Origin: Phaeotremella fagi
Taxonomy: Eukaryota > Basidiomycota > Tremellomycetes > Tremellales > Phaeotremellaceae
Direction of reading: 5' to 3'
DNA: 64,000 nt
Assembly: GCA_001599715.1 (NCBI GenBank)
Contig: BCHU01000005.1
Coordinates: forward strand, 558,001 to 622,000
Within the stretch, counting starts at the first letter, position 1. Each line of letters starts with the position of its first letter. The notes beneath the pieces are model-generated. The model made no database searches and was not told the origin of the DNA. It saw only the letters and a program-made list of their open reading frames with translations. The position numbers were made by a program, and so were the translations under genes. This document shows positions 38,804 through 49,523 of the stretch, in pieces.

Positions 38804-40314
38804 ATGTTATCATCAGATATGAATCCCCTAGTCGAGGTAGGTGAAGATGTTTATCTACCTCCTGAACAAATGTTAAACTTGAATTATAGGGTTGGATCTC
38901 TACGGTTGATGGAAGAAGGTTTAGTGAGTAAATCTGAACTCATCGAAGAAAGTTTTCTAAGTCGTCGTCAACCTCAGTGGAACACGATATCAAATACACC
39001 GGGGTCGATGAAGACGGTTATCCTGTGGTTGAAAGTTGGCTTGAATGTGAAGAGGGGATGGTGAGTATTTGCTCGACTAAACTTATTGAGTTGAAACGCA
39101 GACATTCGTCATCATGTTGAAGAGAATCACCACTCCACGACATCGTCGAGCAATGTTGATATATTTCCAACTTGACGATTGTGAAAAGATTGGCCGAGCT
39201 TGGATGGAAACTGAACAGCTGATCTCTTGCGGTGAGGTATATCAACAACTTGATGGTCATACCTCCACCAGTCAAATGAAATTCGTTCCCTTGGTAAGTT
39301 CTCTAGATTAGTTGTCAATGCTGACTGAATTGGTAGTCGACAGATGATATTGATGTTTCGGATTCGATGATTTCCAAAAATGGAACTATAAGTTTAACTT
39401 TGATGCCGGGAAAATATCAGAAGGAGGGATCTCAGAGCACGAATGATCTGCAACCCATGGTTGGGAAGGTGTCGGAAACGGCTATCAAGTGAGTGACAGA
39501 TTGTTTTCGGTTGCATTGAGCTAAATTTTGGACTAGACAAGGATCTACTATCAAGTACGTTGTGTGCATATCAGGTGTCTGATCGCATACGTATGTAGAT
39601 TCGAGAAGAGCAATCTCAGCGATCCTGTTCAGAATTATACGTTTACTCAGTTAGATCATGATAACAAGATCTGTCGTTTTGTTTGGAAGGTGAGAAGGAA
39701 GCGGAAATTTTTTTACATTTGAGATCGAATTAATTCTGAGAATAGTACCGCACAAGAGAGAAACTCATGCTCCTCAATATCATACGTAAGATGCGGAACG
39801 TATTCTGATCAAGATACTAAAATGATTTTAGCTCAAACCGATGATTTCCTTCGTTCATTGGGTCAACGCAAACGAAAAGAGATCTTAACCAAAGCTAAGA
39901 AGAGTACTGAAGATGGAGAGGATAACTTCGAGATAATTGATAACCCCAAAGAGGACGACTCCTCGGACGAAGAGGAAGATCTGGAACATCAGGAAAAGAT
40001 AATTGAAGAGGAAGCAAAGAAGGAAGCTGAATGGGAAGAATGTTTGAAACGAGCCGAATCGATAAAGGTGATCTAAACACTTTTCTGATTGGTAGAACCT
40101 TTCGCTGACAGTAGTTGTTTGTTACAAGACTGAATTGGACGAAGGAAAGGAAAAAAGAAAATTGGAAGACGAACGCCGAGAAACCAAGAAACGCCTGAAA
40201 CCTGGGAAATCTATCAAATATGCTATTGATTTGACTGATTTAGATGATGACGATGGATACGAGGTTGCTGGTCCTGGACCTACAACGATGATGATCAAGC
40301 AGGAGAAAGAATAG
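38804..40314 (+). CDS. Array paralogue 2 of 10 (DUF7918-like, SIM/SUMO-tail)
   Basis: 354 aa in ten exons: 38804-38836, 38890-38923, 38978-39060, 39102-39293, 39337-39488, 39537-39554, 39599-39689, 39746-39785, 39832-40067 and 40129-40314. It is closest in plan to copy 1 but has ESWLECEEG, so the first conserved Cys of that block is Ser. The exon-4 segment is more basic (MLKRITTPRHRRAML). The linker holds NFEIIDNPKEDD, a second SIM-like hydrophobic-acidic patch, followed by SSDEEEDLE. The tail has YAIDLTDLDDDD and then MIKQEKE, keeping both the SIM-like and acceptor-like motifs though the sequence between them has diverged. All introns are GT-AG. Confidence 0.87.
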
Positions 40315-40379
40315 ATGCATATATGTACTGTACGTGTACTGTCAAAACGTGATTCTGCTCTATATGGCCAGTGCGCCAT

Positions 40380-40389
40380 GTGTTTCAAG
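40380..40389 (+). promoter_or_regulatory. Shared upstream motif GTGTTTCAAG (before copy 3)
   Basis: An exact copy of the decamer seen before copies 2 and 4, here 114 bp before the copy 3 ATG. Confidence 0.5.
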
Positions 40390-40493
40390 TCAAGTACTAG
40401 TCAAATAGAAACGACACGGGCTTGAAAGCTATTTTAAATCTTGTCATCTTCCATCATTTACTTTTCCTTATCAGCAAATTAACACACTGCAAC

Positions 40494-42083
40494 ATGTTAT
40501 CTACACCAACTGAACCTCTCATTGAGGTCAGTACATCATAAAAATCAATATCGCCTCTGCCAAGTCCAAAAGAAGTGAGACTGACAAAGCTGTAGTGCTG
40601 GATTGCGACCCCTGATGGGAAACGATTCAGTGAGTTGATTATTTGTTTGATGGATGAAAAATGGATGATTTGATTAACTCATAACACCTAGATGAGCATC
40701 AAATTGAGTACAAGGGCACTGATGAAAACGGTTATCCCGTCATAGAGTGTTGGCTTGAATGCGAGAATGGTGTCGTGAGTGTACATCCATGGTCGGTGAT
40801 GATGACGTGCGACTCATTGTTTCCGTTAGAACTTCGTTATCAATTCTAAGCGAAATGATCTCCATCGTATCCAGTACGATATTCAGCAAAAGATTTGTTT
40901 AGATGCCTATGTCAATTACAGGGCTTGGATGAGGGATTTGTTAACGCCAAAACAAGTCAGAGTTGCTGTAGAAAAGCGCGGTGATCAGATTTTTGTTTGT
41001 CCTTTGAGATTCGCTGTCCTCGTGAGTATATCTATCTCGCAAAAGCTTGGGAGTCTTTACAGATGTATTTCAGACCAACAATGATGTCGATGAGAGTGTT
41101 CTGTGTGACGAAAGGCAGGGAAAGATTTCTATGATTCTCAACTGTGGATATTACGAAAAGGGTCGTATTGGACTTGAGGAGGATTTGCTCTCTCGAGATG
41201 AGAAAAAATCGGAGAAAACAATGAAGTAAGGATGGTTATCAGTGTGACTAAGTGAGAAATATGAACTCATTTCGAGAAAGGATGGGCTCGACTATCAAGT
41301 GAGTTCGTCACGGTCACACAGGGGTACCTAAAATTGATGATGTCTTCATTTAATGCATTATAGATTCGAAGCTGGAGATCCGGCTGAACCTAAGCAGCTA
41401 TATCAATTCACTCCCAAAAAAGACTCCAAACAGCTCTTTCATTTCATCTGGAAGGTATGTTACAGTATATTCCTAACCCTCAGTAATAACAAAAACTGAG
41501 CATTATTGCAGTATCGCACCCGTGAAAAGCTTCAAATGTTAGGTATTATACGTGTGTCGGTGAAAATAGGAAGTAGAAACAACGCTGACTAAAAGACATT
41601 AGCCTATGAAGATGACGAGACGGAAGGGACTTCGACTGCTAACATAGGTCAAAAGAAACCCTCCACAACCAAAGCCAGTTTCCTAGTGGAGGCCGACGAT
41701 GATGATTCGTTCGAGATAGTTGATGAACCACCTCCTGTCTTCAATCAACCTGTTGTCATTGTCGAAGAGGCTGATGGAGATGTTGAAGAAGGGGATACGG
41801 GTGCAGACGAAGAGGAACTGGAAAGAATGGAGAGAATTGCTGCCTTGAAAAAAGAGACGGCTGAGCTTGAGGTATGTTGCTTTCGAGTGATCATTAACAG
41901 GTTTCGATAAATGATGTTTCTGATGGTTGACAGGCGGAACTCGCGGCAGGGCAGCTCGAGAAAATCAAGAGAAAGTTAGAAGAGACTCGGGCAAAGGCGA
42001 AACGAGCCAAACCTAATTCAATTGAAGGCGCTGCAGGACCAGGACCAAGAACTATGGCGATCAAGAAAGAAAAGGAAAAGTAG
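40494..42083 (+). CDS. Array paralogue 3 of 10 (DUF7918-like; VDLT tail motif absent)
   Basis: 353 aa in ten exons: 40494-40526, 40596-40629, 40692-40774, 40830-41021, 41074-41225, 41281-41298, 41364-41454, 41512-41551, 41603-41871 and 41934-42083. N-terminal landmarks are CWIATPDGKRF, ECWLECENG, NFVINSKR, FVCPLRFAVL, GKISMIL and FHFIWK. The linker has SFEIVDEPPP and PVVIVEEADGD, both SIM-like. The last exon is short: the tail goes straight from basic KAKRAKPNS to AGPGPRTMAIKKEKEK, so the VDLT box of copies 1, 2 and 5-10 is missing while the psi-K-x-E consensus (IKKE) is kept. The deletion is in frame, so the gene looks functional. Confidence 0.87.
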
Positions 42084-42200
42084 GGTTCGATGGTGATGGT
42101 CATTTAGAGAAGGATTTACTTTTGTTAGAATTTTTTCAGAGTAGATATAGTTTCCCATGACTTTGTAGTTAAATTCCGATGTAGAAATCTGATTGGGCGA

Positions 42201-42210
42201 GTGTTTCAAG
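42201..42210 (+). promoter_or_regulatory. Shared upstream motif GTGTTTCAAG (before copy 4)
   Basis: An exact copy of the decamer, 94 bp before the copy 4 ATG and preceded by GGGCGA as a weaker version of the flank before copy 2. Confidence 0.5.
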
Positions 42211-42294
42211 CGATCAAAGTGTTCAAGTGGCAATAATTGTTCCGCTGTGCTTCTAAACATTTTGTCGTTTTACTTTCACTTTAACATTTGTGCA

Positions 42295-43812
42295 ATGTTC
42301 TCGTCTGAGAATAACCCTCTGATTGAGTTAAGTAGCTTATCTGGTACACATCAATGATACAGCTAACAACGGTGTAGTGCTGGATTGCCACCAGTGATGG
42401 GAGAAGATTCAGTGAGTGGCTTACGTTATCGCGTAATAAGTCATCATTTTGACTAACGCTCGGTGATCAGAGGAACATGCGACTAGGTATCAGGGAATTG
42501 ATGGCGAAGGATATCCTGTTGTTGAGTGTTGGCTGGAATGCGAGGAGAATGTCGTAAGTAAACTAACTTGTATTGTTCAAAAAACTGCTGATTCCTTCTT
42601 TCAGAAATTTGAGATACATCTGAGTACGATCAACCAATCTCCTATGCGCCATGATATCGAGCAGAAACTGCGATTAGATAATCAGAATTATGTTTCAATG
42701 GCTTGGCTGAAAGATCGAAACTCAATCAAGTGGACAGATATCAACAAGAAACGTTATGGAGGATATTTTCAATGTCCTCTCAGTTTTGCAACCCTCGTGA
42801 GTTCACCTGACGAGAATTCACTGAGCAACCCTGGGGAGTCGAATGAAGATGTGAGTGAGGTAGGATCTGAAGATGCGAGGATTGGAAAGATCTCTTTGAT
42901 CCTTACCTGGGGAACTTGGAGTGAGGCAACGGTTGATGTGAATACACAACACTTGATCGCGCCGAAGGCAAAGAGATCAGAGAAGAAAATGAAGTAGGTG
43001 AACATTTTGTGGCTGATGAGGATCTTGGAAACTCATTTGCTATAAGGTTGAGCTCGAAGGTCAAGTGAGTGTTTCAGCAATCGTTTTCAATATCAAACTA
43101 ACTGGTATTCCACTTTACTGACGGTATTGAAGATTAGGTTACGGAATACCAGCTAAGGCTGTACAACTGTATTCTTTCACACCTAAGGACGGTTCCAGAA
43201 AGGTCTGTCGCTTTGTTTGGAAAGTAAGTTGGGTGTGACAATCAACGAAAACAGCGGTTTGACCTTCACAGTACCGTACTCGAGAAAAACTCCGGATCCT
43301 AGGTGTCCTCAGTAAGGTAACGTTGAAAATAGTGAGCTAAAATCTCCTTAGGGACTGCCACTATCTATGCAAAGAGACGTCCGAGGAAGAATTCCAGCCC
43401 CTTGAGCGATGACCAAGAAGAAGATGAGAGTGACGAAGACGATTTTGAAATAATCGAAAAACCTCCTATAACCCATCAAGGAGCCATAGTCATCGTAGAG
43501 GATTCTGAGAATGAGTCTGAAGAAGACGAGGATGCTGATGTGGAAGAACTTGAGAAACTGGAGAGAGTTGCCATGCTGAGAAAGGAGGCTGCTGAATTAG
43601 AGGTAAGCATTCAATCGCTCCCGAAAATCATATCATAATTCTGCACCTTTCCTGACGATAAAACATAGGCAGAACTTGCGATCACTAGAATTAAAAGCAT
43701 CAAGAAGAAACTAGACGAAGTGCGAGAAGATGGGAGAAAGAGATCGAGATTTAGTTCTTTCGTTGAGGGTGTTGGGAGTCCGGGACCACAAACGAAGAAG
43801 AGAAAGATGTAA
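42295..43812 (+). CDS. Array paralogue 4 of 10 (first-intron donor lost; possibly defective)
   Basis: The exons inferred by comparison are 42295-42327, 42378-42411, 42471-42553, 42605-42796, 42839-42993, 43047-43064, 43133-43223, 43272-43311, 43352-43602 and 43669-43812 (346 aa if joined this way). After MFSSENNPLIE, where every other copy has GT, this one reads TTAAGT at 42328. The alternative GTTAAG one base earlier would shift the frame. Everything downstream is intact (CWIATSDGRRF, ECWLECEEN, GKISLIL, CRFVWK). The linker has DFEIIEKPP and AIVIVEDSENESEED. The tail ends SPGPQTKKRKM, with neither VDLT nor psi-K-x-E. It may be a young pseudogene, use another start or splice site, or reflect a base error. 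Confidence 0.7.
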
Positions 43813-43955
43813 GGTGGGGAAGAATGTTAGGAAGACGAGGTGTATCGAGTACATTGATGAATACAAGTATGCAGTTCCATGCCTGTAGCTGAAGGTCCGA
43901 GTACTCGTACTGCATTGGACTGAGTTTGCCACATACTAGCTTTTTGCCGATCAAA

Positions 43956-43965
43956 GTGTTTCAGC
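43956..43965 (+). promoter_or_regulatory. Degenerate upstream motif (before copy 5)
   Basis: GTGTTTCAGC, a one- or two-base variant of the decamer before copies 2-4, 90 bp before the copy 5 ATG. Confidence 0.4.
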
Positions 43966-44045
43966 TTTGAACAACGAGTAAACAACTTTGATAATCAACA
44001 TATTCCCTTTTGATCTTCTGTTTCTGCATTCATACGGCTTATTAC

Positions 44046-45543
44046 ATGTTCTCAGCTGAGAGAGAGTCTGATTTAGAGGTTAGTGGAATTCTAAGTGTTG
44101 ATATAATACCAATTGGCTAATACGAGTTTCAGAGTTGGGTTGAAACTACTGATGGAAGAAGATTCGGTATAATCAAACTCTGATGAACTGATCTGCAAAA
44201 TGAATACTGATGAAACTCATTCAGTTGAACATCAAATTGAATATAACGGGGTCGATGAGGATGGCTACAAAGTGATTGAATGCTGGTTAGAATGCGAAGA
44301 GGGTATAGTGAGTGCTTCTGAGGATTTCTGCCGAGTTCAATTGATGGAAGATCTGATTCATGTGATAGGGTTTTGTTATCAAGTCAAGAAAGCCTTCGAC
44401 GGATAAACGAAACCTGCAAGGCCTCCAGGGGAAGCTCAGAGTTGATGGGAGTGATCCTTTCAGAGGATATCCCTGGTTTTCGTACGAAGAAACAGCTTCC
44501 TATACATCAATTCCACAAGAGCGTGATGGAATCATCATGGATTGCTCTCTCTTATTTGCTCCCATAGTGAGGAACAGTGGTGAAAGTTTTGCTGATCATG
44601 CTTCTTATAGCCCCAAGAAGACCTTTCCGAAGATGGCTCAACAAGTTCTGCTCTCGGAAACATATCGCTCACACTGAGAAATGGTACTTATGAAAAAGTC
44701 GATATGCCTTTTGATCCATATTCTGTGAACCTTCGAAAGGGTAAGAAATCGGAAAAGATGATGAAGTAAGTAGACTGAGATAATAAAGTTATTGATATCT
44801 TTCAGGTTTTGCTCGACGATCAAGTAAGTTAGATCTCCCAAATGATGAGGGTGTAGCCAATTGCTATTGAAGTACGGGAAATGGCACCCCTGCTGCCTCT
44901 CATCCATATTCTTATACGTTTCACCCAGCGAAAATCAATAGTAACCTATGTCGTTTTGTTTGGAAGGTAAGTAGTTAGGGCATACAAGAAGAAAAAGCTT
45001 ATCTACTTAGTATCGTACTCGTGACAAGCTCATGGCTCTCGGTATCATTCGTGAGTTGACCTTCAGTGCATTAACCCCAGCTTATCCTATTGCAGCACGT
45101 TCGGACGCCGAAGTAGCACCTCCTCGAGCCGATCCGACAGATGGTGTTGATGATGACAACGAAGACGATATCGAGATAATCGACCAGAAACCGGAAATTG
45201 ATGTCGTTAGTTCCGATGAAGAAGAGGACGTCGATGAGGAAGTTGATGAAGAAGAGCAAGAGACGTTGAAGAGAGTTGAGGAGCTCGAAAGAGAAACTGC
45301 TGCAGCTAAGGTACGCTACTTACAGGAGCCGTCTCGATTCTGATACCTAAATAGGCCATTCTTGCAGCTAAACGAGAAAGAAGGGAATCCGGTAATCGTC
45401 AAAGAAGTGCGAAAAGATTCAAGAAGGGTAGAACATCATGGAATCCAGTTGATTTGACTGTTTCAGACGACGAGAACATGGTTGGCGTTGCTGGACCTGG
45501 ACCAGGAACAAGAAGTCACATCAAGACGGAGAATTGTAATTAG
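44046..45543 (+). CDS. Array paralogue 5 of 10 (DUF7918-like, SIM/SUMO-tail)
   Basis: 352 aa in ten exons: 44046-44078, 44133-44166, 44225-44307, 44369-44566, 44611-44765, 44806-44823, 44873-44966, 45011-45050, 45096-45310 and 45355-45543. The first exon is the most divergent of copies 1-6 (MFSAERESDLE). The domain retains SWVETTDGRRF, ECWLECEEGI, GFVIKSRK, NISLTLRNGTYEK, KFCSTIK and CRFVWK. The linker carries DIEIIDQKPEIDVVSSDEEED, shown here in parts: IEIIDQ and IDVVSSDEEE are both SIM-like. The tail is WNPVDLTVSDDEN followed by GPGPGTRSHIKTEN. Exons 4 and 7 are two and one codons longer than in copies 1-4. Confidence 0.86.
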
Positions 45544-45853
45544 GTCAACTCCTTTGAGATCGATTTAGTGTTGTATGCTGAGAAGAACTATGAATGTAAC
45601 CACAGTATCGAGTAAGACTGTGTTGTTCTGAGAGGATCACTTCTTATCTATCCCGCCCCTTTAAATTATACGGCTTGTTAAGGTTGAGATCACATGAAAA
45701 GAGCATTTGAAGATACCGTACCGATATTTGATGTTTCTATGTTGTGCGATGGCCCGAGCGTCGTCAATGAAGTAAAATAGAGTAGATTTTGACATGAAAC
45801 AAATACAATTCCATCTGCAACTTTTGACAAACTAGACAACGAAGGAGATTACA
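45544..45853. other. Intergenic spacer between array copies 5 and 6
   Basis: No gene is seen. The block GGCCCGAGCG at about 45,751 also occurs before copy 2 next to GTGTTTCAAG; here the decamer itself is not recognisable. Confidence 0.5.
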
Positions 45854-47380
45854 ATGTTCTCTTCTGAACATAACCCATTACTCGAAGTAGGTTTGACTGC
45901 TGGTTACTACCTCGTACTGAAGCATTCATTAAGTCTTGGATTGAAACCTCGGACGGAAGGAGATTCAGTAGGTCCTTTGAACTTCAATTTGCCTTTCAAT
46001 TGGTATCCTTACAGTGTCTTCCTCAGACGAACATCAAATCGAATGCAAAGGTATTGCTGAAGATGGGTTCCCAATTGTAGAATGCTGGCTTGAGTGTGAA
46101 GAAGGTGTTGTAAGTACAATCATCTGTTTGCGTTGACTTTACTCACATCAAGTCTTAGAATTTTGTCGTTGTCACGAAGAAGATCCCCCCTTACGACCAG
46201 CAAAATCGAGATATCCAATATTTCTATCGCTTGAATGGGGATTCTGCTTCCTTTCCATGGTTGAAACCGGGACACGCAGAATATCCAGGAAAAGCACCAT
46301 TTCATCTCCATCAAGTACTAGAAGAGCGAGACGGGGAGCGGGTGTATTCTCGATTGAAATTTGGATCATTAGTGAGTGAACCCGTAACGTCGTCTTTTTC
46401 AAAAGTAAAAAAAAAAACAAGAAAAATCAGGAAGCTAACAGGATCCAGTCACAGGAGGAAGTCAGCGAAGCAGGAAAAGATAATCCCCATCACGGGACAA
46501 TCTCTATCATACTGCGTCAAGGAAAATATTGTGAGAGCGGTTTTGGTATGGGCACGGGGCTTGTCGTAAACAAAGAGAAGTTGTCTGAAAGAAAGTTGAA
46601 GTGAGTCAGACCTTTTGCATGCTATTGAACACGTTAGCTCAAGTTTGATCAGGATACAATCAACTATCAAGTGAGTGCAGTAGTGTATTCTGTAGGTTCA
46701 AGATCATGGTTGACAATCTCCGTCTTTAGATTGGATGACGCTCAACCCGCTACCCCTAAACGAAGTTTTACGTTTGCTCCGGGAAATCTTCCAAACGATA
46801 AACTGTGCCATTTCAGGTGGAAGGTATGTAGATAGAAGATATGACGAAAATTAACCAACGCCTCCTAGTATCGAAGTAAAGATATGCTCGTTTTGGCCGG
46901 TATCATAAGTAAGTCCAGCAAAACACTTGAAGAACTAACCTCAATCTCTCAGCTGAAGAACCAAAACAGGAAAGGAAAAGAGAGAAGAGTGAGGATGATT
47001 TCAGAATCATCGACAAAAAGCCAGTTATCCAAGGTGTGATTGTCATTGATTCTGACGACGAGAATGAAGATGATGAAGAAGCAGATGTCAATGTAAAAGA
47101 AGCTCGAAAGAAATTGAAGGAAGCTAAGAAAGCTGCGGCGGAGGCTGAAGTGAGTGCTGACGAAGCTCCTCTGATATTCATGACCAGCACTGACAAGAAT
47201 ACGTAGATGCGTCTTTCAGATACCAAGAGACAGAATGAAGAGAAGAGATTCAAGAAGAGGATCAACCAATTTGGGGGATCCAGTATGAATCCAGTTGATT
47301 TCACGACCTCGGATGATGAAGGGGAAGCGTCGAGCTCTGTGAGGAGGAAGAAAGCGAAGGTCGAGGATGATGCGTTATAA
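45854..47380 (+). CDS. Array paralogue 6 of 10 (DUF7918-like; double SIM-like linker)
   Basis: 345 aa in ten exons: 45854-45886, 45934-45967, 46027-46109, 46159-46371, 46449-46600, 46653-46670, 46730-46823, 46869-46908, 46953-47149 and 47207-47380. Landmarks are SWIETSDGRRF, ECWLECEEGV, NFVVVTKK, GTISIILRQGKY and LCHFRWK. Exon 4 is seven codons longer than in copies 1-4. The acceptor of exon 5 is ambiguous between 46448 and a few codons later (both in frame); an A-rich tract precedes it. The linker has DFRIIDKK and VIVIDSDDE, the strongest-looking internal SIM of the array. The tail has NPVDFTTSDDEGE and basic RRKKAKVEDD, with no good psi-K-x-E at the end. Confidence 0.84.
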
Positions 47381-47632
47381 CTTTGGTATTTATTGGAATT
47401 GTATACATTTGTATAGGTCTTTATGTAGAGTATGTTACACATGTATAGTACGATTGTGTGATAACATAATAACACCAGTGGCATGCTGTGACGTGTGCAG
47501 TACAGAATGTACTGTATATTGCTGCAATTCACGAGGTTGGAGTTCTGAGAAAGGGGCGTTGTAGTTTACTGTAACATTTCAACCTTTTAGTTATTTCTTT
47601 CGTATTCCTCAATTTCAAGCTTTTACATTACG

Positions 47633-49279
47633 ATGCCTCTGTATTCATCAGAAATGGATCCACTGGTGGAGGTATGACCTGAAGACAGGACTGGAAACGC
47701 TGACAACACATAGGCATGGATTGATACGAGTGACGGGACACTTCTTAGTAAGTTCATGACAAACCTTTCCGGTTGGATTCGTGACGTCGATAAACCCATT
47801 GTGATTACAGGAGAATACAACATTGAGTACACTCCAAGAACAAAAGATCATCCACCGCAGGTAGCATGCTGGTTGGAATGCGAGGAAGGGAAAGTAAGTT
47901 GAGTCATACCCTTAGCGTATTGAACCATTGACAAGTGATCTCCCTGGTAGGAATTCCAAATCTGTATGGAGAGAGTTGGAAAAAAGGGAGATTCAGACCT
48001 CGATGTTACTGTGCTGCTAGATGGACGTGACCTTAGCAGATACGTTTGGTTCAAGGGGTCTAAGAACTTTGAATTGGGAGGGGTAGAGGAAGAGAAAGAA
48101 GATAAGGTTTACATTCGGTCTATGACCTTTGCTCCTATCGTAAGCGTCAATCTGCCATTCATCACACTGCACGAGTACATTATTGATACTCAGTACTAAT
48201 ACTGTACCCATGTGCACCTACCGTCCCAGTATACTGACCCTCAACAGCCCACCACAGACGAAGAAGAAGACCATCCTGGGACGAACGATGATGATGAAAT
48301 TGGTCAGATCATATTGCAGCTGTGGAGAGGCTCTATAATTGAGACAGGATTACCAATGGTCGTCGCCGATGTTCCGAGTGAGGTTAATCCTGTCTCAGAG
48401 AAAAGGAAAAAGCGAGTTGGCCACTAGACGAGAACGTGTTTGATTACTGACGATGGTTTAAAACTACTACCTCAGATTGTGCTCGTCGATCAAGTAACAT
48501 ATCTTGTGTTGAGTTGATCACACAGGCTGACTCCTTCCCCGAAACACAGGCTTGGTCGTAGCAAGTTGTTCGACGCATCATCAGAGTTTAGGTATAAATT
48601 TCGAGCAAAGGAAAAGGACCCTGTTCTATGTGAATTCATATGGAATGTGAGTACCCCAGAATGTTAAGCAGACCATCTGAGACCTCATTACCAGTATCGC
48701 ACACGGGCTAAACTCATGATAGACGGAATCATTGGTAGGTGATCATAAAACTTCATTCGAGAAAATCAAAGTCCGCTCATCTGTTTTCCGTAAAAAGATG
48801 AACATGATACTGAAGTTGATGATATTGCTAGTGCAGAACGACTACCTGTTCCTGACGTCGATGACGAGGATAATGAAGAAAACGACGTCGAAATACTGGA
48901 ACAACAACCGCCTGGTAGAAGTGTCAAGTCCGATACAGAGTCAATCGACGATGACACCGAAGAAGATGGTTCGGAATCGGGAGAAGACGATATTCTAGCC
49001 CAAATGGCAGTCCTGAAAAACACCCTGGCGAATCTCGAGGCGAGTTTCTTACATTTCCTAGAAACAGTATACTGACTTGTGTTGTCACAATATATGTAGA
49101 ATAAACACAGAGAAAAGAATCAAACTAAACAGAAGAGAATCCAAGACCGACGTGAACTTAAGAAACGTCGTAGATTAGGGAGATCCATCGATAATCCTGT
49201 TGATTTGACCAATTCAGACGACGAATTTGGTCAATCAACGTTTAGAGCTAGACGTAGTAGGGTCAAAGAAGAAGATTAA
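47633..49279 (+). CDS. Array paralogue 7 of 10 (DUF7918-like, SIM/SUMO-tail)
   Basis: 361 aa in ten exons: 47633-47671, 47714-47747, 47811-47893, 47951-48139, 48248-48411, 48476-48493, 48550-48646, 48695-48734, 48798-49039 and 49100-49279. Exon 1 is 39 nt (MPLYSSEMDPLVE) as in copy 8, defining a sub-group. Landmarks: AWIDTSDGT, ACWLECEEGK, VTVLLDGRDLSRYVWF (a clear LDG strand pair of the domain), LCEFIWN. Two introns use GC donors: intron 5 (48412, gcgagt) and intron 9 (49040, gcgagt). The linker has DVEILEQQPPG. The tail has DNPVDLTNSDDEFG and RSRVKEED. Confidence 0.84.
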
Positions 49280-49523
49280 GACACAGAGTCGAGTTGAGAA
49301 GCAGTATCTGATATTATAAATCAATCGAGTATGAAATCCATGTAATAATATCGTAGCACTCTAACTTGGAAGTGGCATTTTGGAGATCCTTCTTTCTCCT
49401 GATGTTTGAGATTTTCGCCACAAATCCAAAATATACCCAAAGAAGAAACGAAACTTTCTTGTGTGTTCTTCATATTTTCTATAGAGAGATTTCTTCCATC
49501 ATTCAAGTTGAACTTACTCAACA

